From an uncultured Flavobacteriaceae bacterium (lineage in GTDB: Bacteria > Bacteroidota > Bacteroidia > Flavobacteriales > Flavobacteriaceae): DNA of 64,000 nt. The position numbers were made by a program, and so were the translations under genes. This document shows, one piece after another, positions 36,413-43,980 of this stretch (within the stretch, counting starts at the first letter, position 1; every line of letters begins with the position of its first letter). The notes beneath the pieces are model-generated. The model searched no databases. It was given only the letters and a program-made list of their open reading frames with translations, and had not been told where the DNA came from. The DNA is taken from contig CAJQLB010000019.1 in assembly GCA_905479065.1 (NCBI GenBank), positions 26,480 to 90,479 of the forward strand. The letters are read 5' to 3'.

Positions 36413-37363
36413 TTATTGCGTTCTATTAAAAATTGGTAAGTAAAGAAATGACACACTTCCAAGAAGGATAATCATTACAGTTTGAGCAGTCCAAATAATC
36501 CAACCAAATGCAATACTAGGAGTCTCAGGAATATCAAATAAAGAGAATGCCACGCCAACTGCTAACGGATAGACAAAAATACCCCCATTGGTAGCGGCAA
36601 TCGTAAAACTAGCGGATATAAAGGCTACTAGAATAGCTCCAAATGATATATTATTTAGTTCCGGAACAGCAAAAGAAGTTACATAAAACATCAGGACATA
36701 CATCGTCCAAATAAAAAATGTATGGAAAATGAAAGGCCAACTTTTGTCCATTTTAAAGACGCTCAACATGCCATCCATCAAGCCACTCAACATTTGTTTT
36801 ATTTTTAAAACAAATTTCATATCACTATATTTAAAACCAAATAGTAAAAGAAGTGCTAATATTATTAAAACTGCACACACAGCCATCAACAATCCCCTAT
36901 TAAAATTTGCTAATAAAAGATTAGAAATATAATTAAACTCTAATAACAGCGCTATCAAGGCAACACCTAAAATCATAATTAAGTCAGCAAATCGCTCTGC
37001 CACTATCGTTCCAAAACCTTTTTCAAATGGCACTTTTTCATAGTTTGCTAGGGCTGCAGCTCGTAATATTTCTCCAGATCTTGGAATACCAAAATTTGCC
37101 AAATATGCTATAAAAACAGCCATAATACTATTCATTAATTTTGGCTGATACCCTAATGGGTGTAACATAAATCTCCATCTGTAGGCTCGTGATAAATGGC
37201 TACAGATACCAAGGATTACACCTAAAAAAATGTAACTGTAATTAGCGTTTTTAAAATAAGGAATGAACCTTTCCACAGGTAATTTTGAAAAAGTATACCA
37301 CCCAAAAAATACAGCTAATAACAGCGGTACAATTACGTTTAAAACTTTCCTGTTTAATGACAT
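36413..37363 (-). CDS. Lysylphosphatidylglycerol synthase TM-domain (flippase-like) membrane protein
   Basis: A 316-residue integral membrane protein with about eight helices, matching the UPF0104/LPG_synthase_TM (AglD-like) family. Typical marks are the GVILGICSHLSRAYRWRFMLHPLG loop (about 48-71), FGIPRSGEILRAAALANYE (about 95-113) and VAERFADLIMILGVALIALL. Relatives flip or transfer isoprenoid- or lipid-linked groups, but the substrate here is unknown. It starts eight bases after panD on the same strand, so it belongs to the panC-panD transcript. Confidence 0.88.
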   Translation of the reverse strand: MSLNRKVLNVIVPLLLAVFFGWYTFSKLPVERFIPYFKNANYSYIFLGVILGICSHLSRAYRWRFMLHPLGYQPKLMNSIMAVFIAYLANFGIPRSGEILRAAALANYEKVPFEKGFGTIVAERFADLIMILGVALIALLLEFNYISNLLLANFNRGLLMAVCAVLIILALLLLFGFKYSDMKFVLKIKQMLSGLMDGMLSVFKMDKSWPFIFHTFFIWTMYVLMFYVTSFAVPELNNISFGAILVAFISASFTIAATNGGIFVYPLAVGVAFSLFDIPETPSIAFGWIIWTAQTVMIILLGSVSFLYLPIFNRTQ

Positions 37364-37371
37364 TAAAAAAT

Positions 37372-37722
37372 TTATTTCAAAAGATTTGTTGCTTCATCAG
37401 GAAACACCAAAGCAGGCTTAAATATTTTTGCTTCCTCAACGCTCATAAATGCGTATGTAATGAGAATCAAAGTGTCTCCAACCGACACTTTTCTTGCTGC
37501 TGCACCGTTCAAAGTTATTTCACCACTCTTGCGTCTTCCCGGAATCACATAGGTTTCTAATCGCTCACCATTATCATTATTAACAATCTGAATCTTTTCC
37601 CCTTGAATAATATTTGATGCATCCATAAGGTCTTCATCAATGGTTATACTACCAATATAATTTAAATCTGCGCCTGTAACTTTTACACGGTGAATTTTTG
37701 ATTTTACAACTTGAATTTGCAT
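37372..37722 (-). CDS. panD: Aspartate 1-decarboxylase (pyruvoyl enzyme)
   Basis: Makes beta-alanine from aspartate for pantothenate and CoA. The 116-residue proenzyme carries the self-cleavage site at Gly24-Ser25 in NYIGSITID, which generates the pyruvoyl group, and the catalytic Arg/Tyr region [21 protein letters not shown] followed by [21 protein letters not shown]. Length and motifs are standard. It follows panC by 13 bases, so the two halves of the pantothenate precursor route are cotranscribed. Confidence 0.97.
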   Translation of the reverse strand: MQIQVVKSKIHRVKVTGADLNYIGSITIDEDLMDASNIIQGEKIQIVNNDNGERLETYVIPGRRKSGEITLNGAAARKVSVGDTLILITYAFMSVEEAKIFKPALVFPDEATNLLK

Positions 37723-37735
37723 TAGATAAAGTTAA

Positions 37736-38587
37736 TTAATTAAGTGCGATATTGTCGATGAGTCTAATTTCGTCAGCATATACAGCAATAAACGCACGGT
37801 ATTTTATATTATTTGATTTTATTTTAATGGGTTTTAAAGTGTCTTCATCAGAAATAACAAAATATTCTAATTTTAAAATAGTATTATTTAAGAATACTTT
37901 AGCAACCCAATCAAGGATTGTCGTGACACTTTCTGTGCCAAATTTAAGCTTGGCAGTCTTTAATGTTTTGTAGATTAAGGCTGCCTCATTTTTTTGTAAA
38001 TCACTCAAACGCTCATTTCTAGAACTCATTGCTAATCCTGAGGACTCTCTATAAATTTGACAACCAATAATTTGGGTTGCCAATTGCCGCTTTTTAACCA
38101 ATTTTCTAATAATTTGTAATTGTTGAAAATCTTTTTCTCCGAAGTAGGCCTTGTTTGGCTCGATTAATTGAAGTAATCTCTTAACAACCGTTCCTACACC
38201 GTCAAAATGTCCGACTCTAAATTTCCCCTCCATTTCGTGCTCGAGACCGTCAAAATCAAAAGATTCTGTCTCTATTTTATCGTTATAAATAGCCTTTACT
38301 GTTGGGGCAAATAAAATAATATTAGAATTTGATAGTGTCTTAAGCAAAGAAATATCTCTATCTAAATTTCTTGGATACTTGTTTAAATCTTCTGAATTAT
38401 TAAACTGTGTAGGATTTACAAAAACACTGACAACCACATAGTCGTTATTTCGTAAAGCTTCCTCCATTAAAGTAAGATGCCCTTTGTGTAAAGCGCCCAT
38501 TGTAGGAACAAAACCAATGCTATTATTTTCAGCTTTTTTGATTTTTATTACCTGAGTAATTTCTCGACTTGTAATATAAACTTCCAC
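37736..38587 (-). CDS. panC: Pantothenate synthetase
   Basis: Joins pantoate and beta-alanine with ATP. The 283-residue enzyme has the nucleotidyl-transferase HxGH motif (His34-His37 in PTMGALHKGHLTL), VSVFVNPTQFN, YFGEKDFQQLQIIRK and the C-terminal AMSSRNERLS loop. It leads the panC-panD-flippase transcript from a promoter at 38611-38618, divergent from the GlgA-like gene. A complete enzyme with secure identity. Confidence 0.97.
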   Translation of the reverse strand: MEVYITSREITQVIKIKKAENNSIGFVPTMGALHKGHLTLMEEALRNNDYVVVSVFVNPTQFNNSEDLNKYPRNLDRDISLLKTLSNSNIILFAPTVKAIYNDKIETESFDFDGLEHEMEGKFRVGHFDGVGTVVKRLLQLIEPNKAYFGEKDFQQLQIIRKLVKKRQLATQIIGCQIYRESSGLAMSSRNERLSDLQKNEAALIYKTLKTAKLKFGTESVTTILDWVAKVFLNNTILKLEYFVISDEDTLKPIKIKSNNIKYRAFIAVYADEIRLIDNIALN

Positions 38588-38610
38588 TTTATTAAAAAAT
38601 TAACAGCGTG

Positions 38611-38618
38611 CAAACTTA
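38611..38618 (-). promoter_or_regulatory. -7 box TAAGTTTG for panC
   Basis: Exact TANNTTTG match on the minus strand, 23 bases before the panC ATG. It is divergent from the plus-strand box at 38649-38656. Confidence 0.55.
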
Positions 38619-38648
38619 ATATAATACTGTTAATCTGCATAATTTTTG

Positions 38649-38656
38649 TAATTTTG
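38649..38656 (+). promoter_or_regulatory. -7 box TAATTTTG for the GlgA-like/DUF4270/glmS unit
   Basis: Exact TANNTTTG match 124 bases before the ATG at 38780. The implied long leader contains a 25-codon reading frame at 38681-38758. Confidence 0.5.
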
Positions 38657-38680
38657 CGTGTTTTTTATTCTGACATAAGA

Positions 38681-38758
38681 ATGATTGGTTCTCACGAAAT
38701 TACAAAACAGCAACGTTTTTTTATTTCTACAGCGTTTACAATCGTATTTTTTAAGTAA
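38681..38758 (+). CDS. Possible 25-codon leader peptide
   Basis: ATG to TAA frame of 25 residues lying between the -7 box at 38649 and the GlgA-like gene. The product is hydrophobic and Phe-rich at its end (FISTAFTIVFFK). It could be a translated leader or chance; A+T-rich DNA makes short frames fairly common. No hairpin pair that would form an attenuator is obvious. Confidence 0.2.
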   Translation: MIGSHEITKQQRFFISTAFTIVFFK

Positions 38759-38779
38759 AAAACAGCTAAACTAAGACAA

Positions 38780-39589
38780 ATGAAAGATAAGAGAATATTG
38801 TATGTGTCCTCAGAAGTAGTGCCGTACCTGCCAGAAACCGAAATTTCCTCAATGTCATTTGAAGCGCCAAGAATGGTAAATAAGCAAGGAGGTCAAATAC
38901 GTATTTTTATGCCGCGATATGGAAATATCAATGAGCGTAGACATCAATTACATGAAGTTATTCGCTTATCCGGGATAAATCTTGTCATAAATGATTTGGA
39001 TATGCCTTTGATAATTAAAGTTGCTTCCATTCCGAAAGAAAGAATTCAAGTTTATTTCATTGATAATGAAGAGTATTTTAAGCGAAAAGCTACGTTGACT
39101 GATGAAAATGGAAAGATGTTTACTGATAATGACGAGCGTGCAATTTTCTTTGCTAAAGGAGTTATCGAAACTGTTAAAAAATTAAATTGGGCTCCAGACA
39201 TTATTCATGTGCATGGATGGTTGGCATCGTTACTCCCTCTTTACTTAAATGAATATTACAAAAATGAACCCTTATTCTCAGAGAGCAAAATTGTCACATC
39301 CATATACAATCAAAGTTTTGAAAGTACGTTAGATAAAAAGATGATACAAAAAATTAAATTTGATAATATTGACGATAATGCCATAGCTGTTTTAAGCGAG
39401 CCATCTTACGTAAATATCATGAAAGTGGCTATCGATAATTCAGATGCCTTAATTATTGGATCTCAAGACATCCCTGGGGAGCTGCAATCTCACCTTGAGA
39501 AAAGTGGCAAACCTGTCCTAGGATTTCAGCATCCTGATGAATTTGCTGAGGCGTACACCGAATTTTATAGCACTAAAGTTTTAAGTTAG
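38780..39589 (+). CDS. Glycogen/starch synthase-like protein, N-terminal (GT5) domain only
   Basis: A 269-residue protein similar to the N-terminal Rossmann domain of GlgA: ILYVSSEVVPYLPE at residues 5-18, QIRIFMPRYGNINERRHQLHEV, a DNDERAIFFAKGVIE helix and DIIHVHGWLASLLPLYL. The C-terminal glycosyl-transfer domain is absent, and the ADP-glucose-binding KxGG segment after the first strand is replaced by ETEISS. It is therefore unlikely to make glycogen. Similar short proteins are often annotated as glycogen synthase in Flavobacteriaceae. It is followed by the DUF4270 lipoprotein and glmS, hinting at a sensor or regulator in sugar or envelope metabolism (inference). Confidence 0.78.
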   Translation: MKDKRILYVSSEVVPYLPETEISSMSFEAPRMVNKQGGQIRIFMPRYGNINERRHQLHEVIRLSGINLVINDLDMPLIIKVASIPKERIQVYFIDNEEYFKRKATLTDENGKMFTDNDERAIFFAKGVIETVKKLNWAPDIIHVHGWLASLLPLYLNEYYKNEPLFSESKIVTSIYNQSFESTLDKKMIQKIKFDNIDDNAIAVLSEPSYVNIMKVAIDNSDALIIGSQDIPGELQSHLEKSGKPVLGFQHPDEFAEAYTEFYSTKVLS

Positions 39590-39594
39590 ACTCT

Positions 39595-41292
39595 ATGACA
39601 ATACCTAACACCATGTTGCGAAATATTTTCCTCATTACAGCTGTTGCACTAAGTTTTTCTTCTTGTGAAAAAGATTTTGCAAGTATTGATTCGGATGTTG
39701 TTAATTCAGATAACACCTCCAATTTTGGAACTGACTTTCTAAATTTCCCTGTCAAAGCATACAATAAAAAAATTGAACCATTTCAAACCAATGGGCTGCC
39801 AGTTAATTTGCTGGGGTTCAATAATGACCCAACCTTTGGTAATTCAACAATCAATTTTGTAGGTCAAATGACACCTTCTGCCTATGATCCAGAATTTGGT
39901 GAAAATGTTACACTGGACTCAGTGGTCTTAACCATTCCTTACTTTAGCAGAGCAATTGAAACAGATGAAGATGGCAACAACACCTATCTCATAGACTCAA
40001 TTTTTGGTGACACGTCAATCAAATTGTCCGTTTACAAAAACAACTTCTTTCTTAGAGATTTTAACCCTGAGTTAGAATTTGACTCAGCGCAACGTTATTT
40101 TTCAAATGGAACATCATCGAGTAGTGATGTGATTAATGCTTCGGATTTAGAAGGAGAATTACTATACGAAAACCTTGAGTTTCTTCCTAGTGCTGATGAA
40201 ATAAGACTGACAACTGTAGAGGTAGATGAAAACGGTGATCCGGTTTTAGACGAAGAGGGTAACGAAAACACCATCGTGTCAACAAGGCAGTCTCCTGCCA
40301 TAAGAGCTGTTTTAAACAATCCAAATGATACGTTTTGGCAAGGATTAATATTTGATAAAGAAGGGCAACCTGAGCTGAGCAACGAAAATAATTTCACAAA
40401 CTATTTTAGAGGGTTGTACCTGAAGGCAGAGGCAACAGGAGTTGACGGAACCATGATGTTATTGAATTTAGCCTCTACAAATACCAATATCACGCTTTAT
40501 TACACGAGCGACATAGAAAATACAGATGACACAGGTTCTGATAGCGAAACTCAAACCCAGTCAGGACAATTTGTTATGAATTTTTCAGGGAACGGTGTGA
40601 GTTTGTATGATAATAACTTCATAACCATACCAAATGGTGACACTGTAAATGGTGATGAAACGATTTATCTTAAAGGAGGAGAAGGGTCGATGGCAATGAT
40701 TGAGTTATTCCAAGGAACAGTTGAAGATGATGATGGTAATCAAGTTGATGCTTTTGACTACTTTAAAAGATCCTTCAGAGAAGAAAATGAGGATAACACT
40801 TTCACTCAAAAACGTTTAATTAACGAAGCTTACCTAGAATTTTTTGTCAATCAAAACTTAATAAACGGTGAAGAACCAGACCGTATATATTTATTTGATC
40901 CGATTAGAAATACCGCATTGATTGATTATTTCTTAGATCAATCTGCTAGCGACACACAAATTAATGCAAAAATTCTTCACCTCGAACCACTTGTGCGTGT
41001 TGATGACGAACCAAATGGCAAGGGTGTGAAATATAAAGTTAGAATTACAGAACATTTGAATAATATCATTGTTAGAGATTCTTCAAACACAAAATTAGGA
41101 CTCGTTGTCACTACGAATGTCAATACCATTGAAAATTACTCGGTAAAACCAGAGAATGATGATGATGGTGTACTTCAACTTCCTGCAGGAGCTATTTTAT
41201 CAACACGAGGCACAGTACTGTATGGAAACAACACCAACAATGAGGACAAAAAAGTCAAATTAACGGTCTATTATACAGAACCTGATAACTAA
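39595..41292 (+). CDS. DUF4270 lipoprotein
   Basis: A 565-residue exported lipoprotein: short hydrophobic signal and lipobox FSSC (Cys24 from this start, Cys18 if the ATG at 39613 is used), then the DUF4270 beta-rich body (YDPEFGENVTLDSVVLTIPYFS near 98-120, AYLEFFVNQNLI near 414-425). Found in many Bacteroidota, usually near glmS and the GlgA-like gene; function unknown. It starts five bases after the GlgA-like stop and ends six bases before glmS. The conserved neighbourhood suggests an envelope role tied to amino-sugar supply, by inference only. Confidence 0.87.
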   Translation: MTIPNTMLRNIFLITAVALSFSSCEKDFASIDSDVVNSDNTSNFGTDFLNFPVKAYNKKIEPFQTNGLPVNLLGFNNDPTFGNSTINFVGQMTPSAYDPEFGENVTLDSVVLTIPYFSRAIETDEDGNNTYLIDSIFGDTSIKLSVYKNNFFLRDFNPELEFDSAQRYFSNGTSSSSDVINASDLEGELLYENLEFLPSADEIRLTTVEVDENGDPVLDEEGNENTIVSTRQSPAIRAVLNNPNDTFWQGLIFDKEGQPELSNENNFTNYFRGLYLKAEATGVDGTMMLLNLASTNTNITLYYTSDIENTDDTGSDSETQTQSGQFVMNFSGNGVSLYDNNFITIPNGDTVNGDETIYLKGGEGSMAMIELFQGTVEDDDGNQVDAFDYFKRSFREENEDNTFTQKRLINEAYLEFFVNQNLINGEEPDRIYLFDPIRNTALIDYFLDQSASDTQINAKILHLEPLVRVDDEPNGKGVKYKVRITEHLNNIIVRDSSNTKLGLVVTTNVNTIENYSVKPENDDDGVLQLPAGAILSTRGTVLYGNNTNNEDKKVKLTVYYTEPDN

Positions 41293-41298
41293 AGACAT

Positions 41299-43146
41299 AT
41301 GTGCGGTATTGTGGGTTACATTGGATCGCGAGAAGCGTATCCTATCATCATTAAAGGCTTAAAGCGTTTAGAGTATCGTGGTTATGATAGTGCTGGAATT
41401 GCATTATACGATGACGGCACTATTAAGCTCTCCAAAACCAAGGGTAAAGTTGAAGATTTAGAGAGTAAAGTTCAAAACGAAATATCAACACACGGAACCT
41501 TAGGTATTGGTCATACGCGTTGGGCAACTCATGGTATCCCAAACGACACAAACTCACACCCACATTATTCAAATTCTGGTGATTTAGTTATCATTCATAA
41601 TGGAATCATAGAAAATTATGAATCTCTTAAAAATGAGTTAGAGAAACGAGGCTATTCATTCAAATCTGACACGGACACCGAAGTGTTGATTAATCTCATA
41701 GAAGAAATTAAAAAAAACAGTAAGGTTAAACTTGGGAAGGCAGTACAAATTGCGCTTAACCAAGTGGTAGGAGCTTATGCAATTGCTGTTTTTGATAAAA
41801 ATAAGCCGAATGAAATTGTTGTTGCTAGATTAGGTAGTCCTTTGGCTATTGGTATTGGTGAAGACGAGTATTTTATAGCAAGTGATGCCACACCTTTTAT
41901 CGAGTACACAAATAATGCCATTTACTTAGAGGATGAAGAAATGGCGGTGGTAAGAAGGCATAAAAAAATAAAAATTAGAAAAATAAAAGATGATTCTTTA
42001 GTGAGTCCTTACATTCAAGAACTTCAACTTAATCTTGAACAAATTGAAAAAGGAGGGTTCGATCACTTTATGCTCAAAGAAATTTATGAGCAACCTCATG
42101 CAATTAGAGACACTTACAGAGGGCGTTTACTTTCAGATCAAGCGATTATTAAAATGGCTGGGGTTGAAGATAATATGAAGACGTTTTTAAATGCAAACAG
42201 AATCATAATTGTGGCCTGCGGCACATCATGGCATGCTGGATTAGTAGCTGAGTATATTTTTGAAAATTTAGTTAGAATTCCTGTTGAAGTAGAATATGCC
42301 TCAGAATTCCGGTATAGAAATCCTGTTATTAATAACAATGATGTTGTTATCGCTATTTCACAATCTGGTGAAACAGCTGACACACTAGCGGCTATAAAGT
42401 TAGCAAAAGCATCTGGTGCCTTCGTATTTGGAGTATGTAATGTGGTTGGGTCATCTATTGCTCGAGAAACAGACGCGGGAGCCTATACCCATGCGGGCCC
42501 AGAAATTGGTGTTGCTTCAACAAAAGCTTTTACAACTCAAATTACCGTTCTCACATTAATCGCTCTAAGATTAGCCAGGGCTAAAGGGACTCTAACAAGT
42601 TCTGATTATAGAAAACACCTAATTGAATTAGAAATGATTCCTGAAAAAGTGGAGCATACTCTAAGTTCAGATAGCCTTGTGAAATCAATTGCTGATATTT
42701 ACAAGAGTGCTCAAAATTTTCTTTACCTAGGAAGAAATTATAATTTCCCAGTAGCACTTGAAGGAGCTCTGAAACTCAAAGAGATTTCATACATCCATGC
42801 AGAGGGATATCCCGCTGCAGAAATGAAGCACGGTCCAATTGCCTTAATTGACGAAAATATGCCTATCGTTGTGATTGCAACAAAAAAAGGTCATTATGAA
42901 AAAGTTGTTAGTAACATCGAAGAAATCAAAGCTAGAAAAGGTAAAATTATAGGAATTGTTACTGAGGGTGATACATCAGTCAAAAATTTAGCAGATCATG
43001 TTATTGAAGTGCCCGAAACCTTGGAATGTTTGGTTCCATTACTCACAACTATTCCATTACAACTGTTATCTTATCATATTGCAGTGATGCTTGACAAGAA
43101 TGTTGATCAACCGCGTAACTTGGCAAAATCAGTGACGGTAGAGTAA
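41299..43146 (+). CDS. glmS: Glutamine-fructose-6-phosphate aminotransferase (isomerizing)
   Basis: Makes glucosamine 6-phosphate for peptidoglycan and lipopolysaccharide. The 615 residues contain the N-terminal glutaminase domain with nucleophile Cys2 (MCGIVGYIGSREA), the RGYDSAG and GHTRWATHG loops, then two SIS domains (CGTSWHAGLVAEY, ISQSGETADTLAA, GVASTKAFTTQ) and the C-terminal DQPRNLAKSVTVE. Every family signature is present. It is the last gene of the GlgA-like/DUF4270/glmS unit. Because the leader is short, no glmS ribozyme is present. Confidence 0.98.
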   Translation: MCGIVGYIGSREAYPIIIKGLKRLEYRGYDSAGIALYDDGTIKLSKTKGKVEDLESKVQNEISTHGTLGIGHTRWATHGIPNDTNSHPHYSNSGDLVIIHNGIIENYESLKNELEKRGYSFKSDTDTEVLINLIEEIKKNSKVKLGKAVQIALNQVVGAYAIAVFDKNKPNEIVVARLGSPLAIGIGEDEYFIASDATPFIEYTNNAIYLEDEEMAVVRRHKKIKIRKIKDDSLVSPYIQELQLNLEQIEKGGFDHFMLKEIYEQPHAIRDTYRGRLLSDQAIIKMAGVEDNMKTFLNANRIIIVACGTSWHAGLVAEYIFENLVRIPVEVEYASEFRYRNPVINNNDVVIAISQSGETADTLAAIKLAKASGAFVFGVCNVVGSSIARETDAGAYTHAGPEIGVASTKAFTTQITVLTLIALRLARAKGTLTSSDYRKHLIELEMIPEKVEHTLSSDSLVKSIADIYKSAQNFLYLGRNYNFPVALEGALKLKEISYIHAEGYPAAEMKHGPIALIDENMPIVVIATKKGHYEKVVSNIEEIKARKGKIIGIVTEGDTSVKNLADHVIEVPETLECLVPLLTTIPLQLLSYHIAVMLDKNVDQPRNLAKSVTVE

Positions 43147-43166
43147 TCTAAACAGATTGACCTGAT

Positions 43167-43475
43167 TTACTTTGACTTAATTTTTTTTAAAAATATTTTT
43201 AGAATGTTGATTTTGAAATTAATGATACTGTTCCAGATGACGTATATTTTTTTCATTTCTTTTTTATTATTTGTAGATTTTTTTTCATCTTGGAATTGGT
43301 GCAAATTTTCTTTGAATATTTCCCCCAATACTCTTAATGTGTGAGGATTTGGAACCACTTCATTTTTCTCTATTCGTTGAATGGTTCTTTCAGATAAACC
43401 AGATTTAATTGACAACTCGCTTTGTGAATATCCTTCTTTTAATCTTAATTCTTTAATAAAACGTCCTCTTTTCAT
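43167..43475 (-). CDS. XRE-family helix-turn-helix regulator
   Basis: A 102-residue protein whose residues 5-58 form a Cro/C1-type HTH (FIKELRLKEGYSQSELSIKSGLSERTIQRIEKNE). The remaining 40 residues are basic and hydrophobic with no known domain, so it may bind DNA as a simple dimer. Its TAGATTTG promoter box ends five bases before the ATG, and 48-95 bases upstream lie phased CGACA repeats, a good candidate for an operator bound by this protein or by another regulator. It faces the TonB receptor gene across a 505-base space. Confidence 0.85.
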   Translation of the reverse strand: MKRGRFIKELRLKEGYSQSELSIKSGLSERTIQRIEKNEVVPNPHTLRVLGEIFKENLHQFQDEKKSTNNKKEMKKIYVIWNSIINFKINILKIFLKKIKSK

Positions 43476-43480
43476 AAATA

Positions 43481-43488
43481 CAAATCTA
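43481..43488 (-). promoter_or_regulatory. -7 box TAGATTTG directly before the XRE regulator
   Basis: Exact TANNTTTG match on the minus strand, five bases from the ATG at 43475. A TTTG that could serve as -33 lies 24 bases upstream, slightly beyond the usual 17-23. Confidence 0.6.
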
Positions 43489-43522
43489 ATTTAATTTTTT
43501 CTTGTTTTTTATCAAATCCTAG

Positions 43523-43571
43523 CGACATCTAAACGACAACTTGAAATATTGTCACGACATTGTCACGACAT
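43523..43571. repeat. Helically phased CGACA repeats, last two forming tandem TGTCACGACA palindromes
   Basis: CGACA begins at 43523, 43534, 43555 and 43566, spaced 11, 21 and 11 bases (one and two helical turns). The last two lie in an 11-base tandem direct repeat (43550-43571) whose units are themselves inverted repeats, TGTC-AC-GACA. This is a typical layout for a cooperatively bound operator. Confidence 0.65.
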
Positions 43572-43980
43572 CAAGCTTCATAATGAAGTAATTAAGGGAA
43601 CTTACTAAAAAATTCTATGCCATTAGTGTTGGCCTTAATTACTCTTTTACACATACCATTTTTAATTTATTTCTGATGTGTAATAGCTGGATAAGCTTTG
43701 ATAACATCGTAATTCTAATTTAAATTAATTTTATATTGTTTTCGTGTGTTGGTTTGGTAGGATCTGTGTTATATAAAAACAATCTGTGACTGTCAAATAA
43801 TCAAATTTAATACGACATTGCAATATTCTTATTAACGACGTAATTTTTTAAGAATCCGATATTTTTCAAAGGTCTTATTTGCAAAGTACTTAATAAATAG
43901 ATAATTTTTTTATCATTTTTTATGGCGATAACCCACATTATATATATATTGTCATTGAATAACTAACTTAAAACCCTAAG

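Larger units (their letters stand above)
43476..43980. other. 505-base intergenic region with operator-like repeats
   Basis: The longest gene-free stretch of the window. It holds the promoter box of the XRE gene at 43481-43488, the CGACA repeat array at 43523-43571, one more CGACAT at 43813-43818, and an alternating AT run near 43940-43949. No reading frame, tRNA or structured RNA was seen. No clear TANNTTTG box was found before the TonB receptor at 43981. Confidence 0.6.

Noticed and set aside
43146..43159. Small AATCT-AAAC-AGATT hairpin after glmS
   Set aside because: Five base pairs without a T-run is too weak to call a terminator.
43940..43949. Alternating TA run before the TonB receptor
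   Set aside because: Common in low-G+C promoters and not a repeat of functional size.
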